A DNA stretch of 64,000 nt from Undaria pinnatifida (Eukaryota; Sar; Phaeophyceae; Laminariales; Alariaceae): NCBI GenBank assembly GCA_012845835.1, contig JABAKD010000027.1, positions 6,007,465 through 6,071,464 of the forward strand. Reading direction: 5' to 3'. The notes beneath the pieces were generated by a model. That model ran no database searches and was not told where the DNA came from. It saw nothing but the letters and a program-made list of their open reading frames with translations. Position numbers and translations under genes: made by a program. This document shows, piece after piece, positions 10,551 to 21,495 of the stretch (the stretch's first letter is position 1; each line of letters starts with the position of its first letter).

Positions 10551-12119
10551 AGAGGCGCGCACTGAGCCAGCTTCTGAAATATACAATGCATGATATAATA
10601 GTATCATCTTGATCCGAGCCTCCCAGATCGACTATCTGTGTGTTGTCTGATCGTGGAGAGACGTGCTGACGTTGTTCCAGGCGCGAAACACGGCGGTATG
10701 GCTACCTTCGTCATTCAACTCCTCGAATGCTATAACTGCAATGCTGCTGCTTGTTGCTAGCTGTGTTGATCGCTTACTTCTTGTAGATACAGTACGCGAC
10801 ACTTACGATTTTGACAGCTAAGAATTTCAGGCTCGAGTTTTTAAAGAGGAATATAAAACATCACGCCATTTTTGTCTGATCGCTCATTGGCCAGGATTCA
10901 TACACAAAGTGGGCGTCACCCGGGCATGATAGGGTCACATGCCGGGATCGGAATCCATCCACACATCTACAACTCCGACAAACTGGGGACGAACCCGGAT
11001 ATCATCCGAGTTGATACCTCCCCGCACGGAGTGGAAATCCTAACCCCACCGGCCGATTTTCTGATTGGCCATGGTTTGCATGTTGAGCCAGCTCCACCTC
11101 GGAAGGATATACGAAGTATGGTCCCATCCCCGGTCCAGAGGTCGTTCCACATCTCTAAAACTTCCATCCACCAGGGAAGCAAACCGAGCTTTCTCGGGTC
11201 GACACCATCCTCCACGGGGAAAAAACCCCAATCCCGTTGGCTAATCGCCGATTGGTTCGAGCTCCACAGCGCCGTCATAGGCGGATAGAGGCCCATCAAT
11301 GGGGGGAATTTCCGTCGCACACGGGGAAGATAGGCCCCCATCCCCGATTCATGAACCCCCGGAATCCCTACAGTTCCAAATCCGCGGGAACAACAATGAT
11401 GACCTCCCTTGTCGACACCACTCCGCACGACGTGTAACCCCAACCATATTCGCTTACCGCTGATTGGCTGGGGCTCAGACATAATAAGGGCAACCCTACC
11501 ATGGGAGGATACAGAGTCCTATGCCCGTTTCAGAAATCCTGACAAACCGGGGACGATAACCGGTTTCTCCCTCGGGTCGACACAGCCCCGCACGATGGTG
11601 CGACAATCGTCTATTATTCACGTTGACTTATCGTTGAGTGGCTGTGCAGCTCGTAGAGCCAGGGACACCCGGGGAGGAGATAGACGAACGAACGGGCGGT
11701 GGGCGTTCCGACGCACGCGTTGAGGATAGGGCTCCACCGCCGTTCCCGAAGTTCTTCCATACCCCATCAACTCTAACAAACCGGGGACGAAAACCGACTG
11801 TTCCAGGGTCGACACCCCTCCGCACGGTGTGGAAGCCTTAGCTAGCTAAGGTTCGCGTACAACTCCAGCACCACAGAACAGGGTCCAACCCCGGTTCAGA
11901 AATCCTTCAAGGTATTTTCAACTAGAAAAAAATGGGGCAACTCGCGCTACTGCTGAACTTTTATTCGTATACGTCAACCCCGCGGTACGCGGACATTTTA
12001 TTTGACCTCCTTCCTCGATACCACCCCGCACAATGTAACCCAACCTTCGATTGATTGGCTCGGCCGGGGTTCGTGGATAGAGGAAAGGCACCACTCACTA
12101 AGAAGTTCAGCAAGTTGAA
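10551..12119. repeat. Array of about six diverged ~190-base tandem repeats
   Basis: From about 10940 onward the same word order recurs: AAACCGGGGACGA, then GGGTCGACACC, then CCGCACGG.GTGGAA, then GATTGGCT. GGGTCGACA is seen near 11198, 11575 and 11807, and variants (GTTGATACC, TTGTCGACACC, CTCGATACC) near 11010, 11411 and 12015. Copies differ enough that no frame stays open through the array; the 171-codon minus-strand frame across it is not convincing. 10551-10930 shows nothing recognisable. Confidence 0.6.
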
Positions 12120-12419
12120 TGACTATCATCTCATACTTGCCTGTGATTAGAGAAGTTGTACATGGACCAATTGCATAATACGAAGTATACAGCAGTCGGT
12201 CCAGATCGAGTCGATCGGTGCAACTTGCTTGGGTATCGTATTATTGCAGCAGCAGTAATACACTTCACTTGACTGATTCTACGGTATCCCCCCTCAAAAC
12301 CAGCGACTTTCTTTAACGGACGTTTCATGGCTGCTCGACGCAGGGAAGGATGCTATTGAGAAAAAAATATTCACATACTTTCTTTTGTGCAAAGGTCTAA
12401 CGATCGACGACGTCGGGGA

Positions 12420-12530
12420 GGGTGTCGAGGGACACCGTATTTCAGGAGATACGGCCGGAAGGTAGTTTTGAAACCGGCGATTTCGTTAAAGAAACGTTGG
12501 GGGGGCTACCTACCGTAGAACGACTAATTT
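12420..12530 (+). repeat. Short repeat shared with the copia region
   Basis: Contains CACCGTATTTCAGGAGATACGG, a small hairpin, followed by AAACCGGCGATTTCG, GGGGGGGCTACC and CCGTAGAAC. The same series is at 17262-17345. It has no match in the left arm, so it probably inserted after the inverted repeat formed. Confidence 0.6.
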
Positions 12531-12894
12531 CTGTTCTTTATACCATCCCATTTATTGTGATGCTCGCATTACTCTCGCCCTCCAAGTAGTATAACTCAGA
12601 TCCAGCGTCATATAGCGGGCTCCCCTCCCCTCTCCCCACTATGGTACATGCCCTAATTTTTATCGCAAGAAGAAGTCAGCATTTTCTCCCCTCGTCAATT
12701 CGCGTCGAATTTTACCTACCCAAGCTGCTAGGCGATTAAAGCACTTCGTTGATCCATTTTTTCTTATTTATTTCTGCAACTAAATATAGCCAACAAATCT
12801 CACAAGGCGGTGGTTATTAAGTCAAGGACCAACGCTAGTATTAATAGTGTAACCCCACTAGACCATCGGGGCGACCGGCTCTATATCACTCACT

Positions 12895-13195
12895 GCCCCG
12901 GTGGCGTATCAGGTTATCCTCGAGCCTGGTATAGGTCAGGTTTTTGAGTTCACATCCCCCCGAGTGCGTACTCGTATAAATTTTCGCGGGACTTTTTCTT
13001 GTGCACTAATGGACTTGCGGAAAGCGCGAGAGCGTGAGTTAGCATCACTCGATAAAAAATCGACGATCAGTGGGTGCTGCACCCTCTGCGCCAAACAAAA
13101 TAAAGGCAATAACCGGGGTGGGAAGGGACGACACCACCTGTGATCACGGCTTGTTTGTCCGCAAGCTGGAAAGTAGAAGTGTGTAAAAAAAAAAA
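12895..13195 (+). mobile_element. tRNA-derived SINE, copy 3
   Basis: Same head (GCCCCGGTGGCGTATC), body and A-rich end (a run of about 11 adenines, then broken A runs) as copy 2. It lies at the position in the right arm that mirrors copy 1 in the left arm, so copies 1 and 3 are probably one ancestral insertion duplicated with the arm, while copy 2 inserted separately. Confidence 0.8.
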
Positions 13196-14115
13196 CTAAC
13201 TAAAAAAGAGGATCAATCAGCCATCAGCAGCAAGGAGCACGTCAAGTACGAAGCAACACAAACTTATTTGTCAGCTACGTACCAACACGACCGCTTGCAC
13301 TTGACCGGCAAACGACCACAGCAACGGAGTCAGGGACCACAGCAACAACACAGCACAACGCCTATATTTATCCAAAGAGTCTTCTCGGGGGAAAAAATCA
13401 CCAAACGATGCGATACCGGGATGAATGTATGCCACTCACTGTTTCTTCCGTGGATATTGTCTACTTACTATGACCTTCGCGTGGCGCAGCTTAACAATCA
13501 CAGGAGAAACGATTATTTTTTCCCTTGTTTTCGGTGTCGAAAATGTATTCCCTGTTTTTTGGTACACCCTCCCCCCATACCATAAAATACGCCACAGACA
13601 AAAAGCATGCTGTGTGAAATAGGGCATCGCTCTGTTTGGTCTTACTCGTACGTACCTATATTACTTGCACGAGAGTACAAACCATGTCGATTTGCCCGAA
13701 CTTGTAAATACCATCCTCAAGGCCCCGGGGACGCAGCCACTCGCATGGTGATGTGTGGCCTTTTCTGGGTCAGTAATCGTAATCACTACTACCTCCTCCT
13801 CGTTTTAGTCATGCGTCCGCTTGTTAAGTCTAGATCCATGTATGTACGTGTGCCGACCGAAATTTAATTAAAATATTCGCTACTGTTACTTTGATACCTA
13901 CCCCAGTACCATGGGGATTGTTTTTACAGTAATTGTTTTGTTTTTGGGGCGAAGGATGACGCTAATTTGGAAATAATGTCTTGCCAAGTTAGTTTTAGCA
14001 ACCTCTCCATACATGAAGATCCGAAGAATAACTGGAGAGTACCGTTCAGAACACAAATTTTGCGCGCTTCTCGCTTATCTCGCTCAGAATCCACCCGTGT
14101 TCACGTCGAGGTGCT

Positions 14116-14769
14116 GAACGGGTTGACCAGCAACAACAACAGCAGGCAGTAGCCATCGCAATTCTTGCAACCACGCAACAAAGCGTTCGAAACTCTACTA
14201 CGTTGATGATCATACGTACCTTTAGAAGTGCATCCACGTTTGGTTTGTGGGGATACATATACATGGAATTAGTGTGAGCTATTTATTATGCGGTCCGGAA
14301 AGATGGGTCGTTGATCGTGAACCAATAAATACGGAACGACTCTTTGGAGCGGCGAACGAAAAGACTGACAAAACATTGTTTCTCGTACTGCGATTTTTAA
14401 AAGCGATCACTCCGTTCGTTGTGTTTATTTTCTACTTTTTTATGGTCTGGCCTGTTTTTTTGTGTTATCGTACCCGGTACGCTAGCACTTCACTTGATTT
14501 ATACCTTGCTTAATTGCGATTGTTTGGTTTACTTTGTCTCGCAGCCCATGACCACGTAATAATAATTTGTAGCTGTTTAGGATGAAGAATCAGCACGGGC
14601 ACTGGGTGTAATGCTGTTGTTGGGTAGGGAACGACCCCTCTCGAAGACAATGAACGCTCGAACAAAGGTATTTAACCTTGAAATCCGATATCGAAAAGCA
14701 ACGACACAGCAGTCAGTCGTACGACGTGCACAATAGGCCAAACGCTTCGAGGTGTGACCATGAACAAGT
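14116..14769. other. No recognised feature
   Basis: AT-rich sequence with no gene or clear repeat. The inverted-repeat match is interrupted here, and likewise on the left side at about 2300-2850. Confidence 0.3.
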
Positions 14770-15115
14770 GTGCTGGGAACGAAATAGGAAGCCAATTTGG
14801 AAATGATGCCAACTTGGAAATATATGTTCTCCCATATGATATTTTCGTTCAAGCTCTGCATATGCCAAGATCCAAGAATAGCTCGGGCGTATACCGCCCA
14901 AAATACAAAAGGTCGCGCACTTCTCGCTTGTCTCGTGCAGTCCACGTACTCGATCCCGGCCAGGTGCGGAACGCATACGGTAGGGAGAGGGGCGTTTGAG
15001 CCGCCCCCCGACGACGGCGCTCGAACGAAGCTATTTGACCGAGAATTCCAGTTCCGAGAATCTCATACTGAGGCCTAGGTGGAAAAAAACTCCTCATCAA
15101 ATCCCCCCAAAAAGA
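14770..15115 (-). repeat. Outer end of large inverted repeat, right copy
   Basis: Reverse complement of 1955-2300, with landmarks TTGGAAATGATGCCAA, CCAAGATCCAAGAATAG, GACCGAGAATTCCAGTTCC and TCTCATACTGAGG. It marks the right boundary of the 2-15 kb structure. Confidence 0.65.
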
Positions 15116-15129
15116 ATGATCATATATGT

Positions 15130-15315
15130 ATTTATTTAAGTTCTGTACGCCCGTGCCACAATACCTGGAACTTCTGTGAGTTCTGTAACACTTCCGTACC
15201 GTACCCGGAACGTCTGTAAGTTCTGTAAGATCCCCATACCCTAACCCGGAACTTCCGTGACTTCTGTAGGATTGTGGCACAATACCCGGGGTACGGGTAT
15301 ACCTTTGTTAAAATA
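15130..15315 (-). repeat. ACCCGGAACTTCTG-type repeats, second cluster
   Basis: At least three diverged units with ACCCGGAAC and GTAAGTTCTGTA or GTGAGTTCTGTA, matching the cluster at 9650-9830. Confidence 0.5.
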
Positions 15316-15374
15316 CCCGGGGAGCCCACATGCATTAGTTCAGGTTTAATAGCCCAAACAGTGTATTAAAAATT

Positions 15375-16075
15375 TTATACGATCCTTCGTTTTTTCGGAG
15401 ATTTGGTCAGGAGTGTTTTTTGTCTCGGCCTCAGTATGCGATTCGTGGAACTGGAATTCCCGGTCAAATAGCTTTGTTCGAGCGCCGTCTTCGGGGGGCA
15501 GCTCAAACGCCCCTCGCCTTGCCGTATCCGTTCCGCACATTGACATGAACGCGGACGGATGCCGAGCGAGACAAGCGATAGGTTGCAAAAGTATAGCATG
15601 TCGAGGAGGAATTCCGGAGATTTTGGTTGTAGCTTCACGTCTGCAGCACCTGGATGATTTAAAAAATTGGCGTCATTTCCAAACGTAGTTAGTTGCTATT
15701 GTAATTAAAAAATTTTGCGGTGACACACTCTCGAGCGTTTGTTTTTCTTGACGTCTGCTGGACGTGAACGGATGAAACACGTAAAAGTCTTCTGGAGGCG
15801 GCTCCAACGCGTGAAAGTCTTTAAGGGGCGGCTCCAACGGCCCTCGCCCTTCCTTTTCCGCTGGGCACCTCGACGTGAACGCGGATGGATGCTGAGCGAA
15901 ACAAGGGAGAAGTTGCAAAAATATTGTATTTTGAGGAGGTAATCTTGCGACTTCGGTTGTACTTCGAAGTATTATATAGTAACGTCTGCAGCGTCTGGGT
16001 AATTTCCAAAATTGGCATCATTTCCAAACGGTAGGTAGTTGCTAAAGTTTTGAATTCTGCGGTGGTATACTCTCG
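15375..16075 (+). repeat. Two more copies of the outer-end repeat
   Basis: 15375-15690 and 15800-16050 both repeat the 1955-2300 segment in plus orientation (GGTCAAATAGCTTTGTTCGAG in the first; CGGCTCCAACGG, ACGTGAACGCGGATGG and TTCCAAA in both). The tip is therefore an independent dispersed element. Confidence 0.6.
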
Positions 16076-16092
16076 AGCGTTTGTCTTGCTTG

Positions 16093-16236
16093 ACGTCTGC
16101 AGGGCTTGAGCGCGTGTTATAATACCAGTAGTAGGTCGCTCTAATTCGTCTTTTTAGTTTTGTTTTGCTTGACGTCTGCAGGGCTTGAGTGCGTGTTATA
16201 ATACAAGTAGTAGATCGCTTTCATTCGTCTTCTTGT
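16093..16236 (+). repeat. Tandem duplication, ~72-base unit, two copies
   Basis: GACGTCTGCAGGGCTTGAG, CGTGTTATAATAC and GTAGTAG.TCGCT recur in order about 72 bases apart, at about 16093 and 16165. Confidence 0.65.
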
Positions 16237-16435
16237 GGTATTGCGTTTGGTGCTGTTAAAGTGTTTCTCTTTTCGAGCGTTCTTGGTCTGCACGCCAACC
16301 TGATACAGGCTAAAAATCGTCAGGAGGAGTTGTACAAGTGAAAAATGTGTATAACTTCGTCGGGTGAGTACGCTCATGAAAAAATAACATCTGATAAAAT
16401 ATTTATTGGGTACGCGCCAACAGCAACGTACAACA

Positions 16436-17995
16436 ACGATGGAGCTGTACATTTGGTTGCCTCAGGGCTGCGGGAAAATGGCTGGTAAGATAGCATGGTA
16501 TAACTGCAGTTTTTTAGGCTTTAAAACAAGCCTCGAGATCGTGGCACAACCACAACCACTTTGTATAGCACATACAAAAGTCTTGGGTTTGAGCAGGGGC
16601 CAGTTGATGCGTGTGTGATGCGTTTGGTTGAGTCCGGTTCTGTCTGCGTAGTGACAGCAATACATGTGGATGATATTTTCGCCGAGGGGCAGAAGAAAAG
16701 ATGCGACCAGGTTTGTGATAACTTGAACCACCCATGTTCCTGTCATCAATAGGAGAGTGGAAAAGGTATGCTGGGTGTCGTTTTTCTCGGGATTTTGAGC
16801 TGGTACATGGAAGATTTCACAGCAAGTTTTCACTTAAACCATAGTTGCGAAGTTCAGCGTTAGTTCGGGTAGGAGAACACCGCTCCCAACCTATCTGAAG
16901 CCTGATGAATTGGACAAGAAGGATGGGTCTGTGACGACTGGCCTTTCCGGGAGGTGGTAGGGAATTCGTGTGGTTCGCCAACCAAGCACAACCCGACATT
17001 GCAAACGAGATGAGGGCCGCAGCCAGGTACGCGAATACTCCGAGGGAAGCACACCGGCGGACTAACATTGGTATTATAGAGTATGTTTCACTACGAGAGA
17101 TTTTGGGATTGCATTTGAGAGGGGCAGTGGACATGAGCTGGCTCATACTATACTACGTGAGAGGTGGACTATTTCTTTTCTGAGGTTCCTCGCTTGAGAA
17201 GGTCTATTGCCGTCTGAAAATTGCAAAGGGCTATTAAACGATGACGGCGGGGTGGCAAGTAAGTGGCACCGTATTCCAGAAGATACGGCCTGGAGCTGGT
17301 TTCAAAACCGGCGATTTCGGTTGGGGGGGCTACCGTAGAACAACTCTCCCATGGCTTGGGTAAGGTGTTATTCATTCATACAACAAATGTATATACATAT
17401 TTTATGTGAATTTCGGACGATTTTGGTTTAAGGAGGAGTGCCATTCAGAAAATCGAAATCATCAGCCCAAAAAATCTACTTCTATCGTAGCACGCGTAAG
17501 CTTGTAGTTTGTGCGGACGCGGGCTATTCTGGCAAGGCGACTGATATGAGATCGGTTTTTGGTGGACCGGTTTTGTGCGCGGGGGAATGCGTATGATGTT
17601 TTCCGAGGACTTGAAAAGCGTGTGGCACCTTCAACCGCAGAAGCTGAGTACGTAGCGCTTGCTGACTTTATTAAAGAGGCGATGTATACTAGGTATATGT
17701 GGATCTTCAATTTGACTGGTTTTGGACCTCGGTGTATCCGCGTTTCGAGGATAACCAGGGGGTGGTACAGCTCGCGCAGAGTCCGATACGCACGTCGAAC
17801 TCGAAGCATATTGGCATTCGCTACCAGTTCCTTGGAGAGCTCGTGTTCTGGGGAGAGTTTGACATTATTCCCGTGTAGTCAGAGGTGCAGCATACAGACT
17901 TCTGAACGGAAGCCTTCTCCACGAAGACATGTTGTTTTCATCGGGTTTTTCTGTGGCTACTCCTCGGATTCCTATGCGTTTCCTGCGAACCTCAG
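16436..17995 (+). pseudogene. Decayed Ty1/copia reverse transcriptase-RNase H
   Basis: Translated in changing frames, the order is that of copia Pol. LPQGCGKMAGKIAWYN and then GFEQGPVDACVMRL (16436-16625) match the reverse transcriptase, and the catalytic aspartates appear as HVDDI at about 16665. WFANQAQPDIANEMRAAARY (16968-17030) is the conserved block after the catalytic core. DAGYSGKATDMRS (about 17518) and STAEAEYVALADFIKEAMY (about 17628-17690) are RNase H blocks. Stop codons and frameshifts break the coding sequence in several places, and neither integrase nor LTRs are visible. It is a dead fragment, with a short repeat inserted at about 17262-17345. Confidence 0.85.
17262..17345 (+). 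repeat. Short repeat inserted in the copia remnant
   Basis: Second copy of the 12420-12530 segment (CACCGTATTCCAGAAGATACGG hairpin, AAACCGGCGATTTCGG, GGGGGGGCTACCGTAGAAC). It interrupts the copia coding order between the post-catalytic block and RNase H. Confidence 0.6.
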
Positions 17996-18136
17996 CGTAC
18001 ATGAATCTAACTGATTGTAACACATAGATTGCAGCGCACTCCATCGTGTCATCTACCATGTACGGTTTAGCCCACATTTCATATCACACCGAAGCCCATG
18101 GTTTACACCTCGGCTTAGCCGATGGGACGCACTTTT

Positions 18137-18213
18137 TTTGGTTTAATGAGAAGAACACAAAGGGGGGAGGGGGGGAAACAGGAGGAGTAGAAGGAAAGCC
18201 GTCCAAGGGAATC
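18137..18213 (+). repeat. Fragment shared with the LINE remnant region
   Basis: Contains GGTTTAATGAGAAGAACACA, then a G-rich stretch with GGGGGGGAAACAGGAGGAG and GAAAGCCGTCCAAGGGAA. It is the reverse complement of about 22107-22182, so it is probably a second piece of that element. Confidence 0.6.
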
Positions 18214-18224
18214 GCGTGCATCAC

Positions 18225-18740
18225 CCGTCATGATCGGTCATGACCGTTTGTATGACCGACCATGGCCGGTCATGGATGCCTCGGTTGTTATCGCGCTTCA
18301 TGGGCGCGTGGAATGGCCGCGTGCATGACCGGTCATGACCGTGTGCGTGACTGATCATGACCGGGTCATGGCCGCGACCATGAACGTGTTTCATGGGCGC
18401 ACAAATGACCGCGTACATGGCCGGTCATGACCGGGTATCGCGGACGCGTAAGTGACCACGTGCATGGCCGGCCATGACCGGTGATGAACACGGCCATGAC
18501 CGTGGTCATGATCGACAAATAATTGCACAGACCATGACCGCAGTCATGACCGGTCATGAGCGGCCATGACCGGTAATGATAGCGGCCATGAACGATAGTA
18601 AGTGCATAAACCATGGTCGACCACGGACCTGGTCACGACCGGTCATGACCGTCATGGCCGATCATGGCTGCGATCATGACAGGGCATAATCGATCATGGC
18701 CGGATGCGTTGCTGGTCATGACTGGTCATGAGCGCCTCTC
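18225..18740. repeat. Cluster of CATGACCGGTCATG-type palindromes upstream of gene A
   Basis: About 500 bases consist largely of the word ATGACCGGTCAT and its near variants. Perfect 14-base palindromes are CATGACCGGTCATG at 18324-18337 and 18545-18558, and CATGGCCGGCCATG at 18463-18476. Many half-sites (GGTCATG, CATGACC, GGCCATG) surround them. Spacing is irregular, so it is not a simple satellite. The cluster ends about 290 bases before the gene A start codon, so it may be regulatory, but no factor can be named. Confidence 0.65.
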
Positions 18741-19032
18741 CAACTAATTGTGTACACATGACCCAGTGACAACATTTCTATGCACTTGTCCTAGAGCAAC
18801 AGTACTCGTGCAATCACCGGTCACGACCGATTCCAATCAATATAGATCACTGTTTTCTTGTTACTCGTTTCTTAGTACGAATTTGTCCTTCACTCTGTAT
18901 TCGCATACACCATGTTCGTGTCATCATGTAACAATGCCAGAGTAGGACCCACAGAATTAAACTTGACATTAACAAAACTCGCCTTGTTATGCTTTCACCG
19001 GCAGACAGCAGCGGCTCGGCTTCGATTGCAAC

Positions 19033-19150
19033 ATGCTGGCAGGCATACCATCCCACCTACGAGGATGCATCCTGTACTTCTTCCTGTTCATGGCCCACGG
19101 GAGCGTCTCGCCTTTTCTTCCTCTTATTTGGCACAGCAAAGGGCTCTCAG
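19033..19150 (+). CDS. Gene A exon 1 (start codon, helix 1)
   Basis: Residues 1-39 and the first base of codon 40. The frame is closed upstream by a TAA at 18970-18972, and ATG 19033 is the first methionine after it. The peptide includes ILYFFLFMAHGSVSPFLPL, a good MFS helix 1. The exon ends GGGCTCTCAG followed by GCAAGC, a GC-type donor whose surroundings fit the rare GC-AG class. Joining here restores a Glu codon and gives KGLS-EHEVGLLGAVRPL, which reads correctly for the family. Confidence 0.8.
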
Positions 19151-20617
19151 GCAAGCGTGGATGGCATCGACGCACGTAAACACGTTCGCACATGTGCAGG
19201 GCATATCGACTAAAGGCATATCGACCAAAGGCACGGAAGGGAGGTCCCTTTGAGTTTTTTTTTTTTTTTTTTTGCGGTGGTTCGGGGTCACTCGCGCAAG
19301 TGATCTCCCTGCTTCTTGCGGTCTCAAGGCTATAGACTATATCTTGCCATTTATTATTTTTGATATGAATCCCCATCGATCGAAGGGTTAGCTACACGCT
19401 GCGCCAAACAAACTGCTTACTACAGGCTGGTTCATGTACTACAAACCCAAATTTATTCCCCGGCGAATATCCACGCCGTTTTTTCGAGTCAGACCATGAA
19501 GGTTTTTGCACACGTCTTCTATGTGCCATTGCAAAGACCTCACCTACCTGTCGTTCTGTTTTATTTTTGTTGTCTGATTTTTCGTCAGTCAAGATTTTTT
19601 GGAAAATGTGATCCACCCTCGACCAAATGTTGCGACGAAAAGAGAAAAAGAGAAAAACCCACCGGAGGTCAGGCCTTGGGATGGGCATGGATGTAGAACA
19701 CGTGTGCAAAAATTTCAGGGTCTATATTTATTTCATAAACGGCGTGGACATTTTGCCTTTTGTGCGAAAAAATGGGTAGTACATGATACGTTGTTTCCTT
19801 CGAATTACTTGGTTTTAGTCTAGAATCCAGTTTTCTCGCTAGATTCTGGTTAATGTTGAACACAGGCAGGTCCGATTTTTGACTTTTTGCGAGAACATTT
19901 CTACAGACCTGCCTTGGAGCACCTCCAACCGGTTCGTGCATAATGCGGCGCAACCTATTTTCTCGCCCCCGATTGGAAAAAGCCTGAACATTATTGAAGA
20001 ATGTCAAGGCCTGTCATTTGGTCTATACGAGTTTTGCTCTTACCTAGAGACAGCCCGAGGCCGTTATAAAATAAGCTCGCCAAGGTCACCCTCTTCCATT
20101 GGTCACACGAGGGTCAGTATGATACCACATATCCACCCTTTGACTGAATATTGCGAGCGGCATTTGCCAGGGAGGGAAACTCGGTGTTTACGTGAACCAG
20201 CCTGTACCGTGTTTTCGTCGGTAGGGTACAAGACCCACATGTGTCATGTGCGATTGGTGAACACCCGGTAGCGGCAACGGGGACCCCCCCTCCTACCGTA
20301 GCCTTGACAAATCAAAAGCATCCTCTTCAGATACCAGGTAAGGCCGATCCTATACCTATACCTGACCTGTCGTTATGGCGTGGCGAGTAGGGCAGGGTCT
20401 GTGTAGCACAGATCTACTAGCCTAGGAAATTCAGAAAACCCGGCTCTCGCCCGGCAAAACTGTACGCCATGCATGCTTATTGTACACACACCAGGAAGAG
20501 GGGGAGTTTATTCTGTCCGGCGTGTGAACGCTCTTTCGTACTATCATTGCGAGGGTTGTTGTTGTTGTTGTTGTTGTTGTTGTTGCTGTTGTTGCTGTTG
20601 TTGTTGTTGTTGTTAAC

Positions 20618-20699
<82 letters not shown>

Positions 20700-20710
20700 G
20701 CTGTTGTTGC

Positions 20711-20771
<61 letters not shown>

Positions 20772-20812
20772 GCTGTTGTTGTTGCTGTTGCTGTTGCTGC
20801 TGTTGCTGCTGT

Positions 20813-20844
<32 letters not shown>

Positions 20845-20847
20845 CTG

Positions 20848-20878
<31 letters not shown>

Positions 20879-20883
20879 TGTTA

Positions 20884-20931
<48 letters not shown>

Positions 20932-21400
20932 TTGTTGTTGTTGCTGCTGCTGCTGTTGTTGCTGCTGTTGCTGTTGTTGTTTTTTTTTTTTTGTTGTTTG
21001 AGGCAAGACGCCCCGCCCCGTCGAGCGTTCGAGCCAAGAAGTGCTACTGATATCGTAGCACGCGTCTTACTCGCAATGCCATTGTAGGCTTCTGTGCATT
21101 TACGGTTCGAGATTATGCATCGCCCCGATACAATCGTTTTCAAGCTGCACCAGACCACCAAAATTGGGTTAGGGATGAAGGACACATGCTAAGATGACAG
21201 GGGTAGCAAGCTTTTCTGGACGGAAACCGTTTCTCACGGATGGCCCACCCAGTATAGATGGGACATACCCTGTACCGTTTTTGTTCAATGTGATTATATA
21301 AATACCTAGGCCGTGAGATTTCTCGCCTCGCGTCGCTTGTTCGCCTTATTTTGTAAGGTCTGTTTTGCGGTGACGTGTGTATTAACATATAAAGTTCCTG

Positions 21401-21495
<95 letters not shown>

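Larger units (their letters stand above)
12120..14115 (-). repeat. Right arm of large inverted repeat, outer part
   Basis: Reverse complement of about 2850-4290 read outward. Good landmarks are GATCGAGTCGATCGG with GCAACTTGCTTGGG at about 12205-12235, GTCAAGTACGAAGCAACACAAA at about 13240, and GTACCGTTCAGAACAC near 14040. The arm includes SINE copy 3 and, at 12420-12530, a short repeat also found at 17262-17345. Confidence 0.7.

Noticed and set aside
10967-11482. 171-codon minus-strand frame
   Set aside because: It lies across the diverged tandem array and has no recognisable domain; overlapping frames on the other strand are also open.
20469-21185. Four open frames of 155-193 codons on both strands
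   Set aside because: They are translations of the TTG/CTG microsatellite (poly-Leu, poly-Val/Ala, poly-Asn, poly-Thr).
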